DNA of 46,051 nt, taken from contig JAZQDJ010000077.1 of NCBI GenBank assembly GCA_045546735.1, forward strand, positions 1-46,051. Reading direction: 5' to 3'. Source of the DNA: SVFI01 sp045546735. GTDB taxonomy: Bacteria > Bacillota > Clostridia > Lachnospirales > Lachnospiraceae. The translations under genes were made by a program, and so were the position numbers. The notes below the pieces were generated by a model. The model was not told the DNA's origin. It did not search any database and saw only the letters and a list, made by a program, of their open reading frames with translations. Of this stretch, positions 1 through 8,089 are shown in pieces (position 1 is the first letter of the stretch; each line of letters opens with the position of its first letter).

Positions 1-1
1 G

Positions 2-133
2 GAGCATTTGAAAGAAAATATGGATGTTTTTGATTTTTCACTTACAGAGGAAGAATTTGAAAAAGTGAGTGAAATAAATGAAGATTTACGATTAAGGTAT
101 GATCCGGACAAAGTGGATTTTAAAATGTGTTGA
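2..133 (+). CDS. Aldo/keto reductase family protein, C-terminal end only
   Basis: An open frame enters from the left edge and stops at 131-133, leaving 43 codons. The tail has a HLKENMDVFDFSLTEEE-type stretch and ends with a PDKVDF-like motif, which is characteristic of the last helix and C-terminal loop of NADPH-dependent aldo/keto reductases (family knowledge). The catalytic part lies outside the window, so substrate cannot be judged. The stop is 7 bp before the next start, so it is probably co-transcribed with the glycan genes that follow. Confidence 0.6.
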   Translation, partial: EHLKENMDVFDFSLTEEEFEKVSEINEDLRLRYDPDKVDFKMC

Positions 134-140
134 GGTAATT

Positions 141-1316
141 ATGAAAACAGTTCAGGGAATAAAAGAAAATCAATGTACAGGATGTAAGATGTGCGGAGAC
201 ATATGTCCTGTAAATGCAATAACCTTCCGGACAGATAAGGAAGGGTTTTGGTATCCACATGTGGATGAAGAAATATGTATAAAGTGTGGATTGTGCGAAA
301 AGAAGTGTCCCGCTTTACATGTAGTAGAAGAGAAAAATTATACAGAACCAAAAGTGTATGCAGGATGGAGTAAGGATGATGAAATTCGTTTCCGTAGTAC
401 GTCGGGTGGGGTGTATTATGAACTTGCAAAGTTTTTCATAGCAGAAGGCGGCTATATTTCCGGTTGTGTGTATTCGGAAGATTATAAAAGTGCGCTGCAT
501 GTAGTAGGCAATACAGAAAAAGATTTAATGAAAATCATGGGTTCAAAGTACTTCCAAAGTGATACGGCTGGGATTTATAAGCAGGTAAAAGAACATTTGG
601 AAAACGGAGAAAAAATGATGTTTTGCGGTACACCGTGTCAGGCAGCAGCGTTAGTATCTTTTTTAGGGAAAAAATATGACAACTTATATTTGTTGGAGTT
701 TATATGTAAAGGAATTAATTCTCCTTTGGCATTCAGAGCATATATGGAGGAATTGGAGAAAAAATATCAATCAAAGATTAGAAGTGTGCGGCTGAAAAGC
801 AAAAAGACCGGTTGGGAAAGTCTTGCGACGGAAGTACAGTTTGAAAACGGAAAAGAGTATTTTAAAGACAGGTATACCGATTGGTGGATAAGGGGCTACA
901 CATGCGGCAATTTATTTATGCGCCAATCTTGTCAGAATTGTAATTACAAACAGTTTCCGCGTGTTGCAGATGTTACTTTTGGTGATTTTTGGGGAATTAA
1001 AGGTTGCGATGGCAATGATCAGGAAAAAGGAATTTCTGTTATTCTTTCTAATTCAAAAAAGGGAGACGAGTTGTTAAGTGCAGTATCAGACACCTTATAT
1101 ATGGAAGAACGTAAGTTGGAAGAAGTTTTTGAGGGGAATCCGTATTTTTTGGGTCAGGCAAAACAGCATGAGAATAGAAAGATTTTTTTTGAAAAGTTGC
1201 AGGAAAAACCATTCACTCAGGCAGTAAAAGAATCTTATGTTGAATCGCCAATGGAGAAAGTAAAACGCTATATAAAACTTGTGTTAAAAGTTGTATTTAA
1301 GCGCAAAAAATGGTAA
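141..1316 (+). CDS. FrhB-like Fe-S protein (coenzyme F420 hydrogenase/dehydrogenase beta subunit family)
   Basis: A 391-residue soluble protein. Two ferredoxin-type 4Fe-4S motifs lie at the N-terminus: CTGCKMCGDICP (Cys12, 15, 18, 22) and CIKCGLCEKKCP (Cys46, 49, 52, 56). The rest matches the FrhB/FdhB N and C domains, with motifs such as MFCGTPCQAAAL and the late CNYKQFPRVADVTFGDFWG. Members of this family encoded in polysaccharide loci are often found beside pyruvyltransferases and glycosyltransferases, and most lack a defined reaction; a redox or flavin-linked step on a sugar or its carrier is inference. The start at 141 is preferred over in-frame ATGs further upstream because it follows TGAGGTAATT. 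The stop overlaps the region of the next gene, so it belongs to the operon 2-3723. Confidence 0.8.
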   Translation: MKTVQGIKENQCTGCKMCGDICPVNAITFRTDKEGFWYPHVDEEICIKCGLCEKKCPALHVVEEKNYTEPKVYAGWSKDDEIRFRSTSGGVYYELAKFFIAEGGYISGCVYSEDYKSALHVVGNTEKDLMKIMGSKYFQSDTAGIYKQVKEHLENGEKMMFCGTPCQAAALVSFLGKKYDNLYLLEFICKGINSPLAFRAYMEELEKKYQSKIRSVRLKSKKTGWESLATEVQFENGKEYFKDRYTDWWIRGYTCGNLFMRQSCQNCNYKQFPRVADVTFGDFWGIKGCDGNDQEKGISVILSNSKKGDELLSAVSDTLYMEERKLEEVFEGNPYFLGQAKQHENRKIFFEKLQEKPFTQAVKESYVESPMEKVKRYIKLVLKVVFKRKKW

Positions 1317-1330
1317 AGGAAAAATCTGAG

Positions 1331-2032
1331 ATGAAAAAAAGAAGTATCGGTGAATTGATTACAAAAATCAGAAAAATAAGCATATGGAAATTTGTGAAAT
1401 ATAATTATCTGACAAAAGGAATTAAGAGAACAAAAGGTGCGTATATTATTCCTTTTAAAAATTCGGTAGTTGAATTGGGAGAAAATGCCGAAATTGTTTT
1501 AGAGGGTGTTATTCATCTGGGAATAAATAAACTTAAGGGATCGAAAGCGGAGACTTATGTAAGAATTGCAAAAAATGCAAAGTGGATTGTACATGAGGAT
1601 GTTTTATTATTCTTTGATACGTTTGTCGATGTGCATGAGGATGCCTGTTTTGAAACAAAATTTTTCTCTGCCAATAGTGGAAGTGTTATTGTAGTCGGTA
1701 AAAGAATTGAATTTGGTCACGATGTTATGATTGGTCGGAATGTAACTATTTATGACAGTGATTTCCATGAAGTTTTGGATGAGACCGGCACACCAATTAA
1801 TTTCAACCAAGAAGTGGTGATAGAGGATCATGTGTGGCTTACGAACAATATAACTGTCCTTAAAGGCGTGAGAATTGGCGAAGGGGCTTTAATCAGCGCG
1901 ATGTCACTTGTCAGAAAGGATGTCCCTCCGCACTCTTTAGCCGCAGGAATACCAGCGAAAATATTGAAAGATGATGTAAATTGGAGTAGAGATTATATTT
2001 ATGATTATGAAAAAAAGAATGGTATTCGATGA
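1331..2032 (+). CDS. Left-handed beta-helix (hexapeptide repeat) O-acyltransferase
   Basis: A 233-residue protein. The N-terminal part of roughly 50 residues is basic (MKKRSIGELITKIRK). It is followed by irregular hexapeptide repeats and the hallmark ending VRKDVPPHSLAAGIPAKIL of the WbbJ/NodL/maltose acetyltransferase group. An acetyl-CoA-dependent O-acetylation of a surface glycan sugar is the likely role (family knowledge plus context). An upstream in-frame ATG at 1310 has no ribosome binding site; the ATG at 1331 follows AAAGGA at 1315-1320, so I chose it. The stop codon overlaps an in-frame ATG of the next frame (ATGA), showing tight coupling. Confidence 0.8.
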   Translation: MKKRSIGELITKIRKISIWKFVKYNYLTKGIKRTKGAYIIPFKNSVVELGENAEIVLEGVIHLGINKLKGSKAETYVRIAKNAKWIVHEDVLLFFDTFVDVHEDACFETKFFSANSGSVIVVGKRIEFGHDVMIGRNVTIYDSDFHEVLDETGTPINFNQEVVIEDHVWLTNNITVLKGVRIGEGALISAMSLVRKDVPPHSLAAGIPAKILKDDVNWSRDYIYDYEKKNGIR

Positions 2033-2055
2033 ATAAAAGTAAAGGTGGAAATATT

Positions 2056-3258
2056 ATGCGGCATATTTTTATAGTTGGCTCAAAGTCCTTAGGGGCTTAT
2101 GGCGGATACGAGACATTTGTGAATAAGCTGACAGAGTGTCATCAGAAAAATGCTAATATAAAGTATCATGTAGCCTGCAAGGCAAATGGTGACGGCTGTA
2201 TGGATGAGACTAAATTGGATGGCGCCCAAATTATAAGTGAGATGGAATTTGAATATCATAACGCTCATTGTTTCAAAATTCATGTTCCACAGATCGGACC
2301 GGTGCAGGCGATTTATTATGATGTCGCCGCACTGAATTACTGTTGTAAATATATAAAAGAGAATCAGATAGAAAATGCAATTGTATATATTTTAGCGTGT
2401 CGTATCGGGCCGTTTGCTGCGCATTTTGAGAGAAAAATACACTCGCTTGGCGGGAAAGTATATGTAAATCCGGATGGACATGAATGGATGCGGGCTAAAT
2501 GGGCAGCGCCTATCCGTAAATATTGGAAAATATCAGAACAAATGATGGTAAAACACGCAGATTTACTTATTTGTGACAGCAAGAATATAGAGAAATATAT
2601 CCGGACTGAGTATAAGAAATATGCACCCAAAACGACTTTTATTGCATATGGGGCAGATATGACGAAATCGATATTGTCTGATTCTGATAAGAAATTGCAA
2701 GAATGGTATGAAGAAAAACAATTAAAGGAAAAAGAATACTATTTGGTGGTTGGCAGATTTGTGCCGGAAAACAATTATGAGACAATGATTCGTGAGTTTA
2801 TGGCTTCAGATACGAAAAAGGATTTTGCCCTTATTACAAACGTGGAGCATAATAAATTTTATGATAAATTAAGGGAAACTACAGGGTTTGATAAAGATAA
2901 ACGGATTAAGTTTGTGGGAACTGTTTATAATCAAGAACTTTTAAAGAAAATTCGTGAGAATGCATTCGCATACTTTCATGGGCATGAAGTTGGTGGAACG
3001 AATCCAAGTCTGATAGAAGCATTGAGCAGTACAGATTTAAATCTACTGCTGGATGTTGGATTCAATCGGGAAGTCGGAGAAGACGGAGCTTTGTATTTTA
3101 GTAAGGAACCGGGGGATTTGTGCAGACTTATGAAAAAGGCTGAAAACATGTCTGAAGATGAAAAATCTAAGTTGGGACAAAAAGCATATGCTAGAGTAAC
3201 AGAGTGCTATTCATGGGAATTTATTGCTTCAGAGTATGAGAGAGTGTTTTGTGATTAG
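2056..3258 (+). CDS. DUF1972/GT4-type glycosyltransferase, rhamnosyltransferase-like
   Basis: A 400-residue cytoplasmic GT-B enzyme. The N-terminus MRHIFIVGSKSLGAYGGYE with the GYETFV motif is typical of DUF1972 glycosyltransferases such as pneumococcal Cps2T, a beta-1,4-rhamnosyltransferase. A GT4-like C-terminal half follows, with VVGRFVPENN near residue 235 and EVGGTNPSLIEAL near residue 315. The sugar donor is not determined by sequence alone. I chose the ATG at 2056 because AAAGGTGG (2041-2048) sits 7 nt upstream; an in-frame ATG at 2029 overlaps the previous stop but has no good site. It belongs to the same operon as the two genes before it. Confidence 0.8.
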   Translation: MRHIFIVGSKSLGAYGGYETFVNKLTECHQKNANIKYHVACKANGDGCMDETKLDGAQIISEMEFEYHNAHCFKIHVPQIGPVQAIYYDVAALNYCCKYIKENQIENAIVYILACRIGPFAAHFERKIHSLGGKVYVNPDGHEWMRAKWAAPIRKYWKISEQMMVKHADLLICDSKNIEKYIRTEYKKYAPKTTFIAYGADMTKSILSDSDKKLQEWYEEKQLKEKEYYLVVGRFVPENNYETMIREFMASDTKKDFALITNVEHNKFYDKLRETTGFDKDKRIKFVGTVYNQELLKKIRENAFAYFHGHEVGGTNPSLIEALSSTDLNLLLDVGFNREVGEDGALYFSKEPGDLCRLMKKAENMSEDEKSKLGQKAYARVTECYSWEFIASEYERVFCD

Positions 3259-3333
3259 GGGATAAGACTATATGGAAACAAAATATTTAATATGGCTTAT
3301 AAGTATGGGTACATAGGGGGTGAAGCCTTTTTT

Positions 3334-3723
3334 ATGTTTTCAGAATTCAAAGACAAAAAGAACAGAACCATTCGCCTGGAAGAGTGTGGTGAGACAATTA
3401 GAGCTTATCATGTAGATGGAGATGAAAAAATACCGGTGGGCATGATTCAATTTGACATAAAAAGCCATGGAGACATTTATGTGGAAGAAAAAACGGTTGC
3501 TCACCCTGAAATTGCACATGTGGATCCGGCTTATCAAAAAAGTGGGATCGCAACGGAAATTATAAAATATGCAAAAACGCTGTATGATGATGTATCATTT
3601 TATCCTGATACAGGAGCCGGTGGAATGTCCGGAGAAATACACTATTCAGATCAGGGGCTGGCATTAAAAGAATCTTGTGAACGACAGGGAATCACAAGAG
3701 CAGCTTGGGATGATGAAGATTGA
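3334..3723 (+). CDS. GNAT-like acetyltransferase domain protein, small
   Basis: A 129-residue protein from the chosen start (143 from the in-frame ATG at 3292). It contains HVDPAYQKSGIATEIIKYA, which resembles GNAT motif A (acetyl-CoA pyrophosphate loop, here Q-x-x-G-I-A), preceded by a beta-strand-rich N-terminal part. The rest diverges from well-known families, so substrate is unknown. AGGGGG at 3315-3320 is the only purine-rich site and is a little far from 3334, so the exact start is uncertain. It is the last gene before a strong terminator and may be an add-on to the glycan operon. Confidence 0.5.
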   Translation: MFSEFKDKKNRTIRLEECGETIRAYHVDGDEKIPVGMIQFDIKSHGDIYVEEKTVAHPEIAHVDPAYQKSGIATEIIKYAKTLYDDVSFYPDTGAGGMSGEIHYSDQGLALKESCERQGITRAAWDDED

Positions 3724-3855
3724 TGCTTTCTGAGATATATGAAAAAATCATCTGTTTCAGCCCTTATTAGAGATTATGCAAACCACTAATAAAAAAGCAG
3801 ATGGAAAATGCTGCGGATAAAATTCAAAGGAATATAATTTATAGACAAAAAATAA

Positions 3856-3898
3856 GAAGGTAATCCCTCAAGTTTTGACTTTGGGGATACCTTCTTTT
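3856..3898 (+). terminator. Strong intrinsic terminator, probably bidirectional
   Basis: GAAGGTAATCCC (3856-3867) pairs with GGGATACCTTC (3884-3894) with a single bulged A. The stem continues inward through CAAG/CTT-type pairs to a TTTTGA loop, and TTTT follows. It lies between the plus-strand operon ending at 3723 and the minus-strand remnant ending at 3902, so it can serve both. The 178-bp gap 3724-3901 otherwise holds only short stop-rich frames. Confidence 0.75.
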
Positions 3899-3901
3899 AA
3901 T

Positions 3902-4444
3902 TTACATCTTAGATTTGATTTTTTTCAGTTCTTCTTTTAGTTTGGCGATTTCGTTGTCCTTCTCAGCGATTTCGTTGTCCTTCTCGGCGATTACATTGTC
4001 CTTCTCAGCGATTACATTGTCTTTTTCGGCGATTACATTGTCCTTCTCAGCCATAGCTTTCTCGTGTTCTTTTTGCATGATTTCTACATCAAGTAACAAG
4101 GATTCATCCGTCATCTCGTTCAACTCCTCCATTTCCTCATAGTGGGAATAGATATGCTTATACAGTTTATGAGTAAGTCTGTGCAGTTTTATAGCATCAT
4201 CTATTGTAATATTACCGGCATCCAAATTGATTTTGATTGCTTCGAGTATATCATGCGTAATCAGGTGTTGCAAGGCACAAAGATTTTCAGGAGTACGCTT
4301 TTTTTCGATTGCTTTTCGGAGTTTTAAAAGTTCAAACGGAATCAGAATAATCATCTTTTTCTTTGTCAGTTCTTCGGAGGTGGAGTCCAGATATTTGAAG
4401 GTGGTTAAATAACACACGTAATGTGTTTTTTGTGAAAAGTGCAC
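3902..4444 (-). pseudogene. 5'-truncated Rpn-like / PD-(D/E)XK transposase-type C-terminal fragment with coiled coil
   Basis: An open frame of 180 codons on the minus strand. After about 15 unconvincing residues it enters a conserved-looking segment (YLDSTSEELTKKKMIILIPF, then ELLKLRKAIEKKRTPENL) that I associate with the C-terminal half of Lachnospiraceae Rpn-type proteins. A heptad coiled-coil tail AEKDNVI/AEKDNEI ends in a lysine-rich end. No N-terminal nuclease core (D...ExQ) is present, and there is no convincing ribosome binding site at the ATG. I therefore read it as a remnant that lost its 5' part near 4400-4444, head-to-head with the intact Rpn gene at 4514. It could alternatively be a small expressed coiled-coil protein. 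Confidence 0.5.
3945..4049 (-). repeat. 21-bp tandem repeat encoding coiled-coil heptads
   Basis: Five consecutive 21-bp units begin at 3945, 3966, 3987, 4008 and 4029 (plus-strand core GCGATTWCRTTGTC). On the minus strand each encodes one AEKDN(V/E)I heptad. Units differ by few bases, so the array is recent or homogenised and may vary in copy number between strains. Confidence 0.85.
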
Positions 4445-4445
4445 A

Positions 4446-4474
4446 TTGTGTCAATGTGTGCTTTTTATTATACT
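4446..4474 (+). promoter_or_regulatory. Candidate promoter for the Rpn gene
   Basis: TTGTGT (4446-4451), a 17-bp spacer and TATACT (4469-4474) place a start near 4481, 33 bp before the Rpn ATG. A 7-bp inverted repeat CACATTG/CAATGTG overlaps the -35 region. Prediction by eye only. Confidence 0.45.
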
Positions 4475-4513
4475 GACTATATGCAGTTTCTTCCTGCGTC
4501 AGTTAGGAGGAAG

Positions 4514-5371
4514 ATGAGAACAAAGTTTCAAGATTTAAATTTAAGCAATGCCTTTTTATTTGCGGCGACAGCACAGGATCCGGAAGCGTGCAGAACAATT
4601 TTGCAGATTGTTTTGGAAAGAGAAATTCCGCAGATACATGTACATGCAGAACATACCGTGTTGTTTAGCTCGGATTATCGCATGGTGAGATTTGATGTGT
4701 TTGGTGAGGATGAACTGGATGTACAGTACAATATCGAGATGCAGAACAGAAATGAAAAAAATCTTCCGCATCGTAGCCGGTATCATCATGCGGAGATGGA
4801 CTTGTCAGCACTAAAGCCGGGAATGGATTTTCGTCAGTTAAAACCGTCCTATGTTATTTTTATTTGTACATTTGATCCGTTTGGTAAAGGGTTATACCGC
4901 TACACCTTTAAGCAGCGTTGTGAAGAAGTGGATATGCCGCTCGGAGATAAAGCTTGTACGATTTTCGTCAGCACCAAAGGGAAAAATCCGGAGAGTATAT
5001 CTGAGGAACTTAGAGAATTCCTCGCATATATCGAAAATTCGACGGACAAGTTGGTTGCGGCGGGGAGAACATCCGGTGTAAAGTTGCTTCATGAAAAGGT
5101 GAAAAAAATCAAAAAGAACGCAGAGTTGGAGGCGAAGTATATGACCGGAGAAGATTTGTTACGCTGGAACAGAGAAGAAGGAGAAGCAATAGGAAAAGCA
5201 ATAGGAAAAGCAGAAAGTATCATCATTGTTTTGGCTTCGAAATTTTCAGTTTCGGAAGAACTTCGCAAAAAGATTCTGAGCCAGGAAGATGTATCTGTGC
5301 TTGATGAGTGGGTAGTCGTTGCAGCAAATGCAACATCTATAGAAGATTTTATTAACAAAAGTTCAATTTAA
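4514..5371 (+). CDS. Rpn family recombination-promoting nuclease / putative transposase (PD-(D/E)XK)
   Basis: A 285-residue protein. The N-terminal nuclease core shows LSNAFLFAATAQDPE near residues 10-24, catalytic Asp61 in VRFDVFGEDE and the E-x-Q pair Glu75/Gln77 in YNIEMQNRN. A conserved segment follows with KPSYVIFICTFDPFG near residue 117 and YRYTFKQRCEE. The C-terminus is helical and variable, with a GEAIGKAIGKAES stretch. Rpn proteins of E. coli are DNA endonucleases that raise RecA-independent recombination (family knowledge); genomic copies are often mobile. TAGGAGG directly precedes the ATG at 4514, so upstream in-frame starts are rejected. It looks complete and stands alone with its own promoter. 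Confidence 0.8.
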   Translation: MRTKFQDLNLSNAFLFAATAQDPEACRTILQIVLEREIPQIHVHAEHTVLFSSDYRMVRFDVFGEDELDVQYNIEMQNRNEKNLPHRSRYHHAEMDLSALKPGMDFRQLKPSYVIFICTFDPFGKGLYRYTFKQRCEEVDMPLGDKACTIFVSTKGKNPESISEELREFLAYIENSTDKLVAAGRTSGVKLLHEKVKKIKKNAELEAKYMTGEDLLRWNREEGEAIGKAIGKAESIIIVLASKFSVSEELRKKILSQEDVSVLDEWVVVAANATSIEDFINKSSI

Positions 5372-5543
5372 TTCAAGTATATTTCAATTATCTTACAATT
5401 ACTTTATTTCATAATTCAAATTTCTAATTATTATCCAAAATGAAAATCAAGAAAGATGCAGGGAGGAGTCTGCTAAAAATACGGTGGATTTATGTTTTTT
5501 TGCGCATTATAATATGCATAAGTATAAGAAAAAGTAAAAAGTT

Positions 5544-5560
5544 TGTCGAAAAATGTCGAA
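5544..5560 (+). promoter_or_regulatory. Two tandem Spo0A boxes (TGTCGAA) upstream of the Spo0A-C-like gene
   Basis: TGTCGAA occurs at 5544-5550 and again at 5554-5560, same strand, exactly 10 bp apart. This equals the Spo0A 0A-box core, and the head-to-tail one-turn spacing is how Spo0A dimers bind (established for B. subtilis abrB). A perfect TATAAT at 5508-5513 lies upstream but lacks a good -35, so whether the boxes would activate or repress is open. The remaining sequence of the 263-bp gap 5372-5634 is AT-rich with no gene visible. Confidence 0.6.
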
Positions 5561-5634
5561 AATATTTGTTGCGGTTTGAAAATCCTAAAAAAGTTTTAGA
5601 ATTTTTTCCATAGGATACAAAGGAGGAATTCTAA

Positions 5635-5958
5635 ATGAAATTAGAACAGGCAATGCAACATTGTAAATTTTCGAGACGATACAGAGGGTATCGGGAACTG
5701 ATTGATTGTGTAAATATTGCACTTGAAGAAGAGGAACGGCTTTTATATGTGAGCGGAATTTACTATGAAGTCGGAACGAAACATCACATTTCACCGAGCG
5801 GGGTAGAGCGCAATATCCGTACACTTGTGGATCACGCTTGGAAAAACGGGGCCAAAGAGTGTTTGGAGGAGTTATCCGGAGGAAAAATATATGATAAGCC
5901 TTCCGTGAGTGAAGTGATAGAAATTTTGGTTTGCTATATGGATAATGTGACGGAGTGA
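5635..5958 (+). CDS. Stand-alone Spo0A C-terminal-like DNA-binding protein
   Basis: A 107-residue protein with a perfect AAAGGAGG site 8 nt before its ATG. It aligns by eye along its length with the sigma-A-contacting, 0A-box-binding effector domain of Spo0A: an N-terminal helix with YRGYRELIDCV, then HHISPSGVERNIRTLVDHAW matching the recognition helix (Spo0A has a TASRVERAIRHAIEVAW-like stretch), and KPSVSEVIEILV matching the C-terminal helix. There is no receiver domain, so no phosphorylation control. It could compete with or mimic Spo0A. The paired 0A boxes at 5544-5560 suggest Spo0A control or autoregulation (inference). Neighbours are an Rpn nuclease upstream and fcl downstream, each with its own promoter. 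Confidence 0.75.
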   Translation: MKLEQAMQHCKFSRRYRGYRELIDCVNIALEEEERLLYVSGIYYEVGTKHHISPSGVERNIRTLVDHAWKNGAKECLEELSGGKIYDKPSVSEVIEILVCYMDNVTE

Positions 5959-5963
5959 AACAG

Positions 5964-5992
5964 TTGTCCTTTTTCGGTGGCGGTGTTATACT
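5964..5992 (+). promoter_or_regulatory. Candidate promoter for fcl and the acyltransferase
   Basis: TTGTCC (5964-5969), 17-bp spacer, TATACT (5987-5992). The predicted start near 5999 gives a leader of about 50 nt before the ATG at 6051. Together with the terminator at 8090 it defines a two-gene unit. Confidence 0.55.
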
Positions 5993-6050
5993 GTGGGAGA
6001 AGTTAGTTCATGTTTTGTGAGATGAATACAGCGAGAAGGAGACGACCGTT

Positions 6051-6995
6051 ATGATGGAAAAAAACGCGAAAATATATGTGGCCGGTCATCGCGGAATGGT
6101 AGGTTCTGCGATTATCAGAGAACTGAATCGTCAGGGGTATACGAATATTATTACCCGTACGCACAGTGAACTTGACCTTTGCAGACAGGATCAGGTAGAG
6201 AAATTTTTTGAGGAAGAAAAGCCGGAGTATGTTTTTCTGGCAGCAGCAAAAGTCGGAGGCATTGTGGCCAATTCGGAGGCGCTTGCTGATTTTATGTATG
6301 ACAATATGATGCTTGAGATGAATGTGATTCATGCGGCTTGGAAAAACGGATGCAAGAAACTTGAGTTTCTCGGTTCTTCCTGCATTTATCCGCGTATGGC
6401 ACCGCAGCCGATGAAGGAGAGCTGTCTGCTTACTTCCGAGCTGGAAAAGACAAATGAGGCGTATGCACTTGCCAAGATTTCCGGTTTGAAATATTGTGAG
6501 TATTTGAATAAACAGTACGGCACTGATTATATCAGTTTGATGCCGACAAATCTTTACGGACCGAATGATAATTATCATCCGACGCACAGTCATGTTCTTC
6601 CGGCGTTAATTCGCCGTTTTCATGAGGCGAAAGAACAGGGCCTTCCATATGTGACATGCTGGGGAGACGGTAGTCCGCTCCGCGAGTTTTTATATGTGGA
6701 TGATCTTGCCAACTTATGTGTGTTCTTGATGAATAACTACAGCGGTGACGAGACGGTAAATGCCGGTAGCGGTAAAGAAATTACGATTAAAGGTCTTACA
6801 GAATTGGTAGCCAAAGTAATCGGTTATGAAGGCGAGATTCGATGGGATACGTCAAAACCGAACGGAACACCTAGAAAACTTCTTGATGTTTCTAAGGCTG
6901 CTTCTCTCGGTTGGACATACAAGACAGAACTGGAGGACGGTATTCGTCTTTCTTATGAAGATTTTTTAAATAATCCGATGAGAGCGGAGAGATAA
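6051..6995 (+). CDS. fcl: GDP-L-fucose synthase (GDP-4-keto-6-deoxymannose 3,5-epimerase/4-reductase)
   Basis: A 314-residue NADPH-dependent extended SDR that converts GDP-4-keto-6-deoxy-D-mannose to GDP-L-fucose in the cytoplasm. It shows the Rossmann motif GHRGMVGSA near residue 12, the family-typical KVGGI and GSSCIYPR motifs, the catalytic Y-x3-K pair Tyr138/Lys142, and the substrate region PTNLYGPNDNYHP. Length is normal for the family. AAGGAG at 6036-6041 supports the ATG at 6051, with a second ATG directly after. Its partner gmd is 3 kb downstream behind an unrelated insert and a divergent AraC gene, so the usual gmd-fcl pair is split here. It is transcribed together with the acyltransferase at 7008. 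Confidence 0.93.
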   Translation: MMEKNAKIYVAGHRGMVGSAIIRELNRQGYTNIITRTHSELDLCRQDQVEKFFEEEKPEYVFLAAAKVGGIVANSEALADFMYDNMMLEMNVIHAAWKNGCKKLEFLGSSCIYPRMAPQPMKESCLLTSELEKTNEAYALAKISGLKYCEYLNKQYGTDYISLMPTNLYGPNDNYHPTHSHVLPALIRRFHEAKEQGLPYVTCWGDGSPLREFLYVDDLANLCVFLMNNYSGDETVNAGSGKEITIKGLTELVAKVIGYEGEIRWDTSKPNGTPRKLLDVSKAASLGWTYKTELEDGIRLSYEDFLNNPMRAER

Positions 6996-7007
6996 GAGGA
7001 GTACGTT

Positions 7008-8081
7008 ATGTCGCATCCTAAATCTAAACGCCAGACATGGCTTGATATGTTAAGAATGATAGCGATTTTGAGTGTGGTACTCTGTCATTGTGTGGAGGGG
7101 ATTTATTCGTTTGAACCGCAGTCTGTACAAGCTTTAAGTGCAGCGGAGCGTACATTTGCTGTTTCGATGTATACGCTCGGAAGAGTCGGCGGTGTTCCGC
7201 TGTTTTTGATGCTTTCGGGGTATTTGCTCATGGATCGTGAATATGATACAAAGGGGTGTGTCCGTTTTTGGAAGAAAAATTGGTTGCAACTTTTTGTGTG
7301 TACTGAGATTTGGATTGTTTTGTATGAACTGTTTTTGTTGGCTTGGCAGGGACAACCGATTCCGCTGACATATTTGATTCGTGCTATGCTCTTTCTTGAG
7401 CCGTCGAGTATGTATCATATGTGGTATATGCCGATGTTGCTTGGGTTTTATGCACTTATTCCGCTTGCGGCAGCAGGCTTACAGCAAGTGGATAAGCGTA
7501 TTTTGCTGTTTCCGCTTTTGCTTTTCGGATTGTACAGTTTCGGTGTTCCGTTTTATACAACGCTGGCGACTGTGTTCGGTAAAGTGCCGCCGGCTAATCA
7601 ATTTTCGCTCGGTTTCAGCGGCGGAGCTTATGGTCTGTATTTGATCAGCGGCTATTTGATAAAAAAAGGATTCTTTGAAAAAATCAAGACGTGGATTTTG
7701 GTTGTGGCTTTGATTGCCTCGTTTGCGTCTGCATTGGCACTGCAGAATTATGCTTATGGAAAGAGTATTTCGGCAGGTGTGTGGTATGATTCTCCACTAA
7801 TTTTTATCTGTGCGGCAGCGGTATTTGAACTTGCATCGCGTTATCGTGCCAAGGTCGGAGAAAATCCTTTTGTGGAACTTGTTTCGAGGTATTCGTTTGC
7901 GATTTTCCTCATGCATATGGTAGTGCGCACAATGACGATGCCGTGGATTCTTTCGCTGAATATCCCGGCGCCGATTAAATTATGTTTTGCGTTGGATTTA
8001 TTTACGCTGGGCGGATTATTGATTGCGTGGCTGATTGCGCGTATTCCGAAGGCGGGGAAATATATATTGTATGTGAAGTAG
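7008..8081 (+). CDS. Acyltransferase 3 family integral membrane O-acyltransferase
   Basis: A 357-residue, very hydrophobic protein with about ten predicted membrane segments. The N-terminal WLDMLRMIAILSVVLCHC holds the R-x10-H signature (Arg16, His27) of OafA/NolL/WecH-type acyltransferases. A loop with SSMYHMWYMPMLLG resembles the conserved HLWFL-type region. Members pass acyl groups, usually acetyl, across the membrane to sugars on the outside (family knowledge). Its place 12 bp after fcl suggests it decorates a fucose-containing glycan, which is inference. AGAGGAG precedes the ATG. Confidence 0.88.
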   Translation: MSHPKSKRQTWLDMLRMIAILSVVLCHCVEGIYSFEPQSVQALSAAERTFAVSMYTLGRVGGVPLFLMLSGYLLMDREYDTKGCVRFWKKNWLQLFVCTEIWIVLYELFLLAWQGQPIPLTYLIRAMLFLEPSSMYHMWYMPMLLGFYALIPLAAAGLQQVDKRILLFPLLLFGLYSFGVPFYTTLATVFGKVPPANQFSLGFSGGAYGLYLISGYLIKKGFFEKIKTWILVVALIASFASALALQNYAYGKSISAGVWYDSPLIFICAAAVFELASRYRAKVGENPFVELVSRYSFAIFLMHMVVRTMTMPWILSLNIPAPIKLCFALDLFTLGGLLIAWLIARIPKAGKYILYVK

Positions 8082-8089
8082 ATGAATCG

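Noticed and set aside
3915..4142. Plus-strand low-complexity Ser/Phe-rich frame
   Set aside because: It is the reverse strand of the coiled-coil heptad repeat and has no independent support.
5508..5513. TATAAT as a firm promoter for the Spo0A-C-like gene
   Set aside because: The -10 is perfect, but the sequence 17 bp upstream (TGGATT) is a poor -35, so I mention it only in the 0A-box entry.
6003..6593. Minus-strand frame of 196 codons across fcl
   Set aside because: Antisense shadow of a clear GDP-fucose synthase gene; no ribosome binding site or domain.
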